In this document: positions 1 to 6,490 of the stretch, piece by piece
How the letters are laid out: each line of letters begins with the position of its first letter
Numbering within the stretch: the first letter of the stretch is position 1
Assembly (NCBI GenBank): GCA_015711695.1
Contig: JACVIW010000010.1
Span: 1-18,769 of the forward strand
From: Candidatus Geohydrothermomicrobium daggyaiense
GTDB taxonomy: Bacteria; Actinomycetota; Geothermincolia; Fen-727; JACVIW01
Length of the DNA stretch: 18,769 bases
Direction: 5' to 3'
The notes under the pieces: generated by a model
Told to the model about the DNA's origin: nothing
Databases searched by the model: none
What the model saw: the letters and a program-made list of their open reading frames with translations, nothing else
Program-made: the position numbers and the translations under genes

Positions 1-675
1 ACTGATTTTGATAGCCTCCCCCCGGATTCAATCATTGCATCTGGACTGTTTCCCGAGGGCTTCCGCATGCTTAACGTCCCTTGCGTACCCGTTTACGGCT
101 ACCTTGCAATGGGAGAAACTGATGATAAAAGGCCAAAAGTTATCCTCTATTTCGATGAGTTCACCCGTGACTATGCTTTCTACTCACAAGTAAATGGTGC
201 CCGGGGCGCCGTTCTTTTCTCCAGGGGAAAACCCCTCAATCCTGACGTGAAAGACCGATTCGCAAGAATGCTGGAGGAAAACGACGGCATATCGTTCGAC
301 TGGTGGCAGGCCGTTAACATCGGGCTTCTTCCAGTCAAGCAGCCGGACAATCCAAGGCTTTTCGCCCGAAATCTAATCCTTGCCGGAACAATTTCCGGCA
401 CGATGGACCCCTTGATGCTGTTTGGTGTTCACGGTGCGCTTATCTCAGGAAAAATTGCCGCGATTGCGGTCAAAGATCATCAGAAAGCGCTTGTCGAGTT
501 CCAAAGGATAAACGCCTTTTTCAGATACGCGTTTTTCATTTCATGGTTTTTCAGAAACGCGCCGCTTCCAATTATTAAACGCCTGGTCTGGGCAGGGGTA
601 AGCTCCTATCCTTATATCGCGCCGATTCTCGGAGACAAATTGTTTCTATTGATTCCCGGTTTTGGGAGAATTTAA
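1..675 (+). CDS. FAD-dependent oxidoreductase (geranylgeranyl reductase-like), C-terminal part
   Basis: The frame is open from base 1 and ends at TAA 673-675, so about 224 residues of the C-terminal part are visible and the N-terminal Rossmann FAD-binding half lies outside the window. A segment near the middle, ILAGTISGTMDPLMLFGVHG followed by ALISGKIAA, resembles the second FAD-contacting motif of the geranylgeranyl-reductase/phytoene-dehydrogenase-like flavoproteins (GDAAG..dP..g.Gi..A..sG..AA). The tail is hydrophobic and aromatic with several prolines, which fits a monotopic membrane protein acting on a lipid or isoprenoid. By family knowledge such enzymes reduce or desaturate isoprenoid chains; the substrate here is unknown. 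The ATG at 67 is internal to the open frame and probably not the true start. A 100-bp gap separates it from the co-directional radical SAM gene, so they may share a transcript. Confidence 0.6.
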   Translation, partial: TDFDSLPPDSIIASGLFPEGFRMLNVPCVPVYGYLAMGETDDKRPKVILYFDEFTRDYAFYSQVNGARGAVLFSRGKPLNPDVKDRFARMLEENDGISFDWWQAVNIGLLPVKQPDNPRLFARNLILAGTISGTMDPLMLFGVHGALISGKIAAIAVKDHQKALVEFQRINAFFRYAFFISWFFRNAPLPIIKRLVWAGVSSYPYIAPILGDKLFLLIPGFGRI

Positions 676-712
676 TGAGTCTAATAAAACATATGAAGTC
701 AGGAGAATTACC

Positions 713-772
713 ATGTCTTTTCACCCAGCCAGATTGAAAATGCACAAACCCTTTAGAGAAAATAAAAGGTGA
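713..772 (+). CDS. possible 19-residue leader peptide upstream of the radical SAM gene
   Basis: ATG at 713 opens a 19-codon frame (MSFHPARLKMHKPFRENKR) ending with TGA 770-772. A strong Shine-Dalgarno AGGAG lies at 701-705, seven bases before the ATG, and the stop is only three bases before the GTG of the next gene. The peptide is very basic and has no cysteine. It could be a translational-coupling leader or a small peptide acted on by the enzyme next door; equally it may be chance. Its last codons overlap the AAAGGTGA that serves as ribosome-binding site of the downstream gene, so ribosomes translating it would pass over that site. Not recognised as a known family. Confidence 0.3.
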   Translation: MSFHPARLKMHKPFRENKR

Positions 773-775
773 CCC

Positions 776-2044
776 GTGAAAGTGGCGCTCATAAACACGA
801 ATACTTATACATATCCACCCACGATACCAACCGGAATGGAATATCTTGTTGCCCCTCTGGAAAGAGCGGGAGTTGAAGTCGCCTGTCTCGATCTCACATT
901 CTCTCACTGCCCGGAGAAAGAAGCCTTTAATTTTGTTGAGGAAAACAGACCCGGCGTGGTATGTTTCAGCATCCGGAATATTGATACAGCACTTTTCCCC
1001 GGGAATGAGTTCCTCCTCGAAAAACCTGCAACAATCATCAGAACAATAAGAGAATCTTTCGGCATCCCTACAATCGCGGGAGGATCTGCAACCCTATGCG
1101 CCGGCACTGAGATTGCACGATACACCGGGGCAGACTTATTGATCAGGGGACCGGGAGAAATAGCCCTGCCAAAATTACTAAAACAAATAGAACAGGGAAT
1201 CGAGCCGGAAAGCCCAGTTGATGGATGGGCGCACGGCATAATGCCTGACATCGTCCATAAAAGAGGAAAGTACATCGACTATTCCTTCTACTTAAGCAGG
1301 GGACACCCGGCTGGTGTCGAATTCCGCAAAGGCTGTGACTGGTCATGTCCATTCTGCGTCGAGCGCTTGCGCCCGATATTTTCAAGAAATGCCAGAGCCA
1401 CAGTAAAAGAGATTGAATCTCTTGCCTCAATTGGCGCCAAGTCAATTTTTTTCTGCGATAGTGAATTGAACATCGACATAAACAACACCTCGGTGCTGCT
1501 CGAAATGATCAAAAGTGAGAAATTCGAGCTCGAGATGAGCGGATATTTCCGCCCAGTCCCCATGAATCTCGGACTGATGAAACTTTTGAGAGAATCCGGC
1601 TTCAACAAGGTCACTCTTTCCGTCAATAGCTGGGATCTTTCAACAGAGGGTTCCCCTTACACCGAAAAAGACGTTGTAAGATTTATTGAACTTGCGAAAG
1701 AACAAGGAATCCGTATCGCCATTGACCTTCTCGCAGGATACCCGGGAGAAGGAGCTGATTCGGTCAAGAAGGCAATAGAAATCCTGGGGAACGCAAAGCC
1801 TGATACTGTCGGGATAAATCCTTATATAAGGCTTTATGACCGAACCCCGGTGGTTAGAGATGCACTAAACCCGGCTTTGAATAAGCATGGGAAGATAATC
1901 GGAAACCTGGACCAAAATCCGGAAATCCTGAAGCCCGTTTTTTACCTTGGAATCGACATATCCTGGCTTGAAGAGATGATCGCAACGGATAGCACTTTTG
2001 TCCTTGAAGGCTCGAGCAAGACTGTTAACTACGAAAGAATTTAG
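776..2044 (+). CDS. B12-binding-domain radical SAM protein
   Basis: This 422-residue protein starts at GTG 776, with AAAGGTGA just upstream. Residues 1-135 form a Rossmann-like cobalamin-binding domain: a MKVALINTN start, LERAGVEV, and GGSATLCAG running into the LLIRGPGE stretch typical of B12-radical SAM proteins; there is no DxHxxG motif, as is usual for this class. The radical SAM cluster motif GCDWSCPFC has Cys187, Cys191 and Cys194 (CxxxCxxC). LLAGYPGEG at 318-326 matches the conserved G(F/Y)PGE segment of the later barrel strands. Family members methylate unactivated carbons or rearrange lipids, hopanoids, antibiotics and peptides; the substrate cannot be told here. The neighbours (FAD oxidoreductase, CrtC-like protein, hydrolase) favour a lipid or isoprenoid substrate by inference. 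The gene converges on the - strand CrtC-like gene with a 31-bp gap. Confidence 0.87.
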   Translation: MKVALINTNTYTYPPTIPTGMEYLVAPLERAGVEVACLDLTFSHCPEKEAFNFVEENRPGVVCFSIRNIDTALFPGNEFLLEKPATIIRTIRESFGIPTIAGGSATLCAGTEIARYTGADLLIRGPGEIALPKLLKQIEQGIEPESPVDGWAHGIMPDIVHKRGKYIDYSFYLSRGHPAGVEFRKGCDWSCPFCVERLRPIFSRNARATVKEIESLASIGAKSIFFCDSELNIDINNTSVLLEMIKSEKFELEMSGYFRPVPMNLGLMKLLRESGFNKVTLSVNSWDLSTEGSPYTEKDVVRFIELAKEQGIRIAIDLLAGYPGEGADSVKKAIEILGNAKPDTVGINPYIRLYDRTPVVRDALNPALNKHGKIIGNLDQNPEILKPVFYLGIDISWLEEMIATDSTFVLEGSSKTVNYERI

Positions 2045-2075
2045 CCGAAAGAGTTTTGCTCCTCCGAAATAGGGA

Positions 2076-3263
2076 TCACATTGGTATGTTCCTCCACCCT
2101 TCGGGGATTTCCCCTCTTTTAAGACCCAGTACCATATACTCCCAGTGCGTTTCCCCGTTAAGCTCAACCACCTCGTCGCCTCTCCTGATCGTTCCAGAAT
2201 AATCAGCCAGGAACCTGTAATAAGCTGGAGCGGCAAGCACTTTCCCAAAGATTTTGATGAAGCTGGCCGGTAGTTTCTCTGCAAGCGTGTTGACCATCTC
2301 GAGTTCTTCCTTAAAATTCATCTCGAAAGAGCCGCTTATACCGCGCTCTGTGAACTTAAATTCGAGCTTTGCGGGGTACACCTGGAAGCCACGGGAATCA
2401 AATCTGTAATCTGACACCTCAAAGCGCGCATTTGCCGATTCGAGAACAATACTTCCGTCAATTGCAAGAAATATCACCGGGATTTTGTATTTGCCGCATT
2501 TTTTGGACGTGCACACGTCAGCGAAGATCATAGTCACACGGTCAGTCGTCAGACGACCCCAGACCCAGTGGGAAATATAAGAAGGAAGGAAACCGTTGCC
2601 CCAGTTGTGGTCATGGTAACCCGTGCCGCGCACCTGCCTCTTTTCTCCATCAACCGTCAGCGTTCCTGTCACGCTGGCTCTGGGCTGTGCCACAACCCAG
2701 CCAAACACATGCTTCCGTTCAGGAAACCCGAACATTACCTCACCTGTACCGCGAGTCCAGCCGGGCAAGAGATTTTCAAAGGTCAGATCGCAGGCAAGGT
2801 TATTATGCTTGAAACAGACACGATACTCGGGGAAGTTACCCTTTATAGTGTTCTCTCCTATGGAAACATCGCAGGACTTGGTCGAGGCTTTCCACATTGA
2901 ACCGGGAAAAGGGACAATGTTGTTGTAAACCCTCCCATCCGGCATATAAACGTTAAAAAGCATCGCGCATTCGTCAGCAAACACGTTGAGGAGATTGGGC
3001 GTTTGAAGCTCGAGCACACAACGCGATCCGTCATCAAAACTCGCATCAAAATACCACCACTCCCAGTAAAACCTGCCAGAATAAGGGTGCAGAGCGTCAT
3101 CCTCCGGCCTTATTCCCTTGTTCAACTCCTCTTCCGGACGGCTATGAAACATTCCCACAGGTATAATTTGAACAGTTCTGTTCCGTTGAAACAATTTCTT
3201 CGCGACGGCAAGCATTATCAGATTCTCCATCGCGAGCATTAAAATTGACTTTTTTCTCCCCAT
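2076..3263 (-). CDS. CrtC/AttH-like lipocalin-fold protein (putative hydratase or hydrolase)
   Basis: I chose ATG at 3263 (395 residues) because GGGGGAG lies six bases upstream; an in-frame TTG at 3317 would add 18 residues but has no ribosome-binding site. Diagnostic motifs of the hydroxyneurosporene synthase (CrtC)/AttH superfamily are WEWWYFDA at 67-74, GTGYHDHNWGN at 213-223, HWVWGR at 232-237 and a C-terminal ETHWEYM at 371-377. Residues 1-25 are fairly hydrophobic but contain lysines and an acidic residue, so a signal anchor is possible but not clear. CrtC adds water to carotenoid 1,2 double bonds; relatives with the same two-lipocalin fold have varied or unknown substrates, so carotenoid hydration is not proven and no other carotenoid gene is visible. 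It lies 123 bp downstream of, and in the same direction as, the alpha/beta hydrolase and is probably co-transcribed with it. Confidence 0.72.
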   Translation of the reverse strand: MGRKKSILMLAMENLIMLAVAKKLFQRNRTVQIIPVGMFHSRPEEELNKGIRPEDDALHPYSGRFYWEWWYFDASFDDGSRCVLELQTPNLLNVFADECAMLFNVYMPDGRVYNNIVPFPGSMWKASTKSCDVSIGENTIKGNFPEYRVCFKHNNLACDLTFENLLPGWTRGTGEVMFGFPERKHVFGWVVAQPRASVTGTLTVDGEKRQVRGTGYHDHNWGNGFLPSYISHWVWGRLTTDRVTMIFADVCTSKKCGKYKIPVIFLAIDGSIVLESANARFEVSDYRFDSRGFQVYPAKLEFKFTERGISGSFEMNFKEELEMVNTLAEKLPASFIKIFGKVLAAPAYYRFLADYSGTIRRGDEVVELNGETHWEYMVLGLKRGEIPEGWRNIPM

Positions 3264-3386
3264 TGATGCTCCCCCTTTCTTGAGGAACACGTTTGTGAGG
3301 TCAACTTTCATGAACAAAAGACTTCAATTATGCCCGAGGCAAACTTCGTGAGGTAGTCTCAAAACCGCTAAGCGCCAATCTGTGAA

Positions 3387-4367
3387 TCAGGCACGAGAAG
3401 CTTTAGATAAAACTTTACCCTTTACCGGCTTTGCTGCGGGAAAATTATCTCTTAAGAAAATCTCAATCGCGAAATTTATCATCTGGGGATTCTCTGCGGG
3501 CGTTGCGTGACTCCCGCCCGGTATTACTACAAGTCTAGACCCTTTTATCTTCTTTTCCATCTCAAGCGCAATATCCATCGGCGCCCAGGTATCATTATCA
3601 CCGCAAATAATCAAGGTCGGGACTTTTATTTCAGTAAGGATATCAGTTCCATCGTATTCCGCCATGGCAGAAAGCATCTTGAAACCGGCTCTCCAGTCCA
3701 TCTTGGCTATGTAGTCAAAATAGAGGGTCATTCCTCTCCCACGGCACATCGTCGTGTTGACCTCAACCTTCTTTGAAAGCGGGTAATTGACGGGAAGAAT
3801 AACAATCGGTCGGAACCATTCCATTACCCAGGGCCTTTTCGAAAAAAAATCAAGCGCGGATTTTATCGCCTTCTGAGCGCTTTCGTTCCTGGTGATAAAC
3901 TCGAAACCTCGCTTGTAAGGACCGTTTATGGGGACCAGGCCCAGAACTCTCTCCCTGAACTGCCTGTAAAACTCAATGATTGTCATTACACCCATGGAAT
4001 GACCCGTAAGAACGGCTTTTTCAATTCCGGCATCGTCCATTACAGCCTTTAGGTCACGGGCGCAATTGGGGATGTTGATGGATTCGAGATTCTCTGGTGT
4101 TTCGCTTGGTGCATGACCCCTGTAATCCCAGAATACCATCCTGTTCCGGGGAGAAAAATAATCTTTCATAAAATGGAAAAACATATACGAAGTAAATACA
4201 CCAGAACAGTGCACGATCGGCGGATATCCCTCACCCACTGAACGGTACACTATTTTCGTACCGTCAAAACTCCTAACCTCGTTCAGCTCACAATCAGCAA
4301 AAAGCTCATCCATTGTCCTGTCGTACTCGCAGATTTTTCTCTGAATCCACCACTTTTTCAGCAACAT
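3387..4367 (-). CDS. alpha/beta hydrolase
   Basis: A 326-residue protein starting at ATG 4367 with a near-perfect AGGAGG at 4371-4376. The catalytic triad of the fold is visible: nucleophile elbow GHSMG with Ser124, acid in GDNDTWAP (Asp257 or Asp259) and His287 in GGSHATP. WDYRGHAPSE at 80-89 is the usual strand-4 segment after the oxyanion-hole region. No signal peptide is evident, so the enzyme is probably cytoplasmic. The fold covers esterases, thioesterases, lipases, dehalogenases and C-C bond hydrolases; nothing I can see fixes the substrate. It is the first gene of a likely two-gene unit with the CrtC-like gene. A 12-bp palindrome lies 18 bp upstream of its ribosome-binding site. Confidence 0.85.
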   Translation of the reverse strand: MLLKKWWIQRKICEYDRTMDELFADCELNEVRSFDGTKIVYRSVGEGYPPIVHCSGVFTSYMFFHFMKDYFSPRNRMVFWDYRGHAPSETPENLESINIPNCARDLKAVMDDAGIEKAVLTGHSMGVMTIIEFYRQFRERVLGLVPINGPYKRGFEFITRNESAQKAIKSALDFFSKRPWVMEWFRPIVILPVNYPLSKKVEVNTTMCRGRGMTLYFDYIAKMDWRAGFKMLSAMAEYDGTDILTEIKVPTLIICGDNDTWAPMDIALEMEKKIKGSRLVVIPGGSHATPAENPQMINFAIEIFLRDNFPAAKPVKGKVLSKASRA

Positions 4368-4393
4368 TTCCTCCTTTCAACATCAGAGATACG

Positions 4394-4405
4394 GATAAAT
4401 TTATC
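4394..4405. promoter_or_regulatory. 12-bp perfect palindrome upstream of the hydrolase gene
   Basis: GATAAATTTATC is a perfect 12-bp palindrome 27 bp upstream of the hydrolase ATG (- strand). Its position in the 5' untranslated region fits an operator. No convincing -35/-10 pair was found beside it and no second copy was noticed, so the role is speculative. Confidence 0.25.
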
Positions 4406-4603
4406 GCATTGAGGATTTAAAGCCCTTTGCCTTCACATATAATAACCCAACCGCTCAAAATATAACTATTTCTTTTTCCAGACAACGATACTTCATATTG
4501 ATACTTGATATTAATTCAGAGTTTTTGATAGCCAAAGCGTTCGGGAGCGCTCATGAGTTAAATGTTTGAAAGAGTAGCGCAACAGTTTTTCACGGAAGTT
4601 TAA

Positions 4604-4629
4604 ACTTATAATAAAAACTTATAATAAAA
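4604..4629 (+). repeat. tandem 13-bp repeat carrying two TATAAT boxes before tRNA-Pro
   Basis: ACTTATAATAAAA occurs twice back to back (4604-4616 and 4617-4629). Each copy has a consensus -10 hexamer TATAAT, at 4607-4612 and 4620-4625. The second would start transcription near 4632, about ten bases before the tRNA. Neither copy has a convincing -35 hexamer at 16-18 bp, so if these are promoters they rely on the -10 or on an activator. Confidence 0.5.
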
Positions 4630-4641
4630 TAAGATCTGGTT

Positions 4642-4719
4642 CGGGGTGTAGCGCAGCCAGGTCAGCGCGCAGCGTTCGGGACGCTGAGGTCGCCGGTTCA
4701 AATCCGGCCACCCCGACCA
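4642..4719 (+). tRNA. tRNA-Pro (anticodon CGG)
   Basis: A complete 78-nt cloverleaf. The acceptor stem CGGGGTG pairs perfectly with CACCCCG (4709-4715), followed by discriminator A and an encoded CCA at 4717-4719. The D stem is GCGC/GCGC, the anticodon stem CAGCG/CGCTG closes loop TTCGGGA with anticodon CGG at 4677-4679, and the T stem GCCGG/CCGGC closes loop TTCAAAT. The C1-G72 pair and A73 are proline identity features in bacteria. It decodes CCG. It stands alone, downstream of a duplicated TATAAT element. Confidence 0.97.
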
Positions 4720-4734
4720 TTTATCAATTTAGCC

Positions 4735-4767
4735 GGATGAGAGTATTCCTTAGGCCAGGATGAGAGT
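4735..4767. repeat. 10-bp direct repeat downstream of the tRNA gene
   Basis: GGATGAGAGT occurs at 4735-4744 and 4758-4767, 23 bp apart, in the gap between the tRNA and plsY. The flanks are partly similar (CC before, CC soon after). No function is apparent; it could be a remnant of a small local duplication. Confidence 0.3.
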
Positions 4768-4890
4768 CCCAAACCTCAAGTGTTATCATTTCAAATGAGT
4801 CACAACATTTTTCAAGACGATCGCTAAATGTTTATTCGACAGGGTCTGCTTGGGTATCATCTGGGCATATACGAACTGGAGAGAACCTAA

Positions 4891-5520
4891 ATGAGGTACG
4901 TATTTTTCGCGGTTCTGGGTTATCTGGCCGGTTCCATCCCATTTGCATATATCGCGGGAAAACTTAAAGGTATAGACCTTACAAAAACGGGTAGCGGCAA
5001 TCTGGGGACAAGCAACGTCTTCCACCAGGTGGGAAAAGTACCAGGGGTAGCGGTTTTTTTCGCCGACTGCGCAAAGATAGGTATTTTGCTCCTTTTGATG
5101 AGACTCACCGGGGCAGGCATGTGGGAAGAATCCCTCGCAGCAACAGGAGTTATCGCCGGACATAACTGGTCGGTTTTCACGCGCTTCAAGGGCGGAAGAG
5201 GCATGACGGTGACCCTGATAGCTTCGGGCATACTTATGCCCTGGGAAACCCTTTTCATTCTGGGAATACTTGGTTACGGTTTTTTTACAAAAGCGCTTGC
5301 TCTCTTTTGCGGAGTATCGCTTTTGACATGGCCAGTTCTGGCTATAATTCACGGACAGCATTTCTCGAGAGTTTTTTTCGCTCTGAGCGCTCTTATGTTA
5401 GGAGTGGCAAGACGCCTCCAGGGAAGCCCAGAGCTTGACAAAAGGCCCGCACTGATATCAACAAAAGAATTGATTATTAGCCGCTTACTTTACGACCGGG
5501 AACCACATGCGCGAGTCTGA
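4891..5520 (+). CDS. plsY: glycerol-3-phosphate acyltransferase PlsY (divergent)
   Basis: A 209-residue integral membrane protein starting at ATG 4891, with GGAGAG at 4878-4883. PlsY transfers the acyl group of acyl-phosphate to the sn-1 position of glycerol 3-phosphate, the first committed step of phospholipid synthesis. Seen here: a hydrophobic N-terminus with LAGSIPFAY, motif 1 GSGNLGTSN at 34-42, and motif 2 GHNWSVFTRFKGGRG at 90-104 for phosphate binding, with hydrophobic segments between. The length matches the family. Oddities: motif 1 ends NVFHQVG where NxxR is usual, and the third motif (typically an H..N..RL..G.E pattern) is reduced to ARRLQGSPEL near residues 173-182. It may be a housekeeping PlsY or a paralogue with altered substrate. 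It faces the degV-fakA pair, which would supply its acyl-phosphate donor. No plsX is present. Confidence 0.8.
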   Translation: MRYVFFAVLGYLAGSIPFAYIAGKLKGIDLTKTGSGNLGTSNVFHQVGKVPGVAVFFADCAKIGILLLLMRLTGAGMWEESLAATGVIAGHNWSVFTRFKGGRGMTVTLIASGILMPWETLFILGILGYGFFTKALALFCGVSLLTWPVLAIIHGQHFSRVFFALSALMLGVARRLQGSPELDKRPALISTKELIISRLLYDREPHARV

Positions 5521-5545
5521 GATCTTCGCACACAAACGATTATTG

Positions 5546-5574
5546 TCTGTTCGTCGGTAGGTCCGCCAAACAGA
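5546..5574. terminator. weak inverted repeat between convergent plsY and degV
   Basis: TCTGTT (5546-5551) and AACAGA (5569-5574) form a 6-bp stem, with a possible inner CGG/CCG pairing, in the 80-bp gap between two convergent genes. The place suits a shared terminator, but there is no strong T tract after the stem on either strand. Tentative. Confidence 0.2.
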
Positions 5575-5600
5575 GAATAAATCTCAAGGGAAAATATTTT

Positions 5601-6440
5601 TTAATAAAAACTTGCCCCGACAAGCCCAGGGCCTGTGTGAAGTCCCATGACAGGGGTGAGCTCAGCGATCATTACCTCGTTGCACTCAGCCTGCGCAAAA
5701 ATTCTCTCCTTGAGAAAATGAGCCTCATCTAAAGACGTGGCGTGGAAGACGGCAAGGTTTATCGGTCCTTTTTCCTCGTAACGTTCCCTGGCAAGACTTG
5801 CGATTTTCTCAAGAGCTCTTATCTTGGATCTTGTTCTCGCGGTGTTCCTGATTTCACCTTGATATAGCTCGAACACAGGCTTTATGTTTAAAAACTCCGC
5901 GGTAAAAGCTATTAATGAATTCACCCTGCCGCTTCTCCTCAAATACTCAAATGTTTCAATAGCCCCGAACAATCTCACCTCGGAAATAACCCGCATGGCT
6001 TCCTCTTTTACCTCCTGAAAAGATGCTCCTTGTGCAGCAGCCCTGGCGGCAGCAACCGCCGCCTGTCCAAGGCCAGTCGCGGCCGTGCCAGAATCGATAA
6101 CCTCTACGACCTTTTTCTCAAGTTCTCCAGCCGCGTATTTAGCTGAAGCATAATCACCGCTAACCTTCGATGTTACGGTAAGACATAAAATTGATTCATA
6201 CTCAGAGGCAATCTTCTTGAAGACTTCCAGATAGCGCCCAGGCGAAGGGGCAGACGTCGATATTTTTGATTTTCCTTCCTCTAAGATCCTGTAAAACTCA
6301 TCCGTCGAAATTTCGATGCCATCCATGTAAGGCTTATCGTCAATTATCAAAGACAGTGGGACTATCGAGATGTTAAGACTATCAGCGAGCTCTCGCGGGA
6401 TACATGCAGCACTGCAAGTTACAACTCCAACCCTGGCCAT
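5601..6440 (-). CDS. DegV family fatty-acid-binding protein (FakB-like)
   Basis: A 279-residue protein starting at ATG 6440 after AGGAGAGGA. DegV/FakB proteins bind a free fatty acid and present its carboxylate to FakA for phosphorylation. Family marks: an N-terminal ARVGVVTCS strand, STSAPSPG at 61-68 (equivalent to the TSxPS head-group loop), VIDSGTA at 114-120, LRRSGRV at 167-173 and the C-terminal GLHTGPG at 266-272 with His268. The length is typical of one DegV domain. It lies 50 bp downstream of a fakA-like gene in the same direction, the usual pairing, which supports the FakB role. The chain specificity of the bound fatty acid cannot be read from the sequence. Its TAA lies 80 bp from the end of plsY. 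Confidence 0.88.
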   Translation of the reverse strand: MARVGVVTCSAACIPRELADSLNISIVPLSLIIDDKPYMDGIEISTDEFYRILEEGKSKISTSAPSPGRYLEVFKKIASEYESILCLTVTSKVSGDYASAKYAAGELEKKVVEVIDSGTAATGLGQAAVAAARAAAQGASFQEVKEEAMRVISEVRLFGAIETFEYLRRSGRVNSLIAFTAEFLNIKPVFELYQGEIRNTARTRSKIRALEKIASLARERYEEKGPINLAVFHATSLDEAHFLKERIFAQAECNEVMIAELTPVMGLHTGPGLVGASFY

Positions 6441-6490
6441 TCCTCTCCTTTCCCTGCAAGGTTAACAACTTCAAGATTCAATGATCTGGC

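Noticed and set aside
3264..3317. Upstream TTG start for the CrtC-like protein
   Set aside because: No ribosome-binding site; the ATG at 3263 has GGGGGAG at ideal spacing.
4832..4860. TATCAT box as a plsY promoter
   Set aside because: TATCAT at 4855-4860 is a fair -10, but nothing resembling TTGACA lies 16-18 bp upstream.
4786..5361. 191-codon open frame on the - strand opposite plsY
   Set aside because: It is antisense to plsY, whose motifs and ribosome-binding site are clear; the frame has no recognisable domain.
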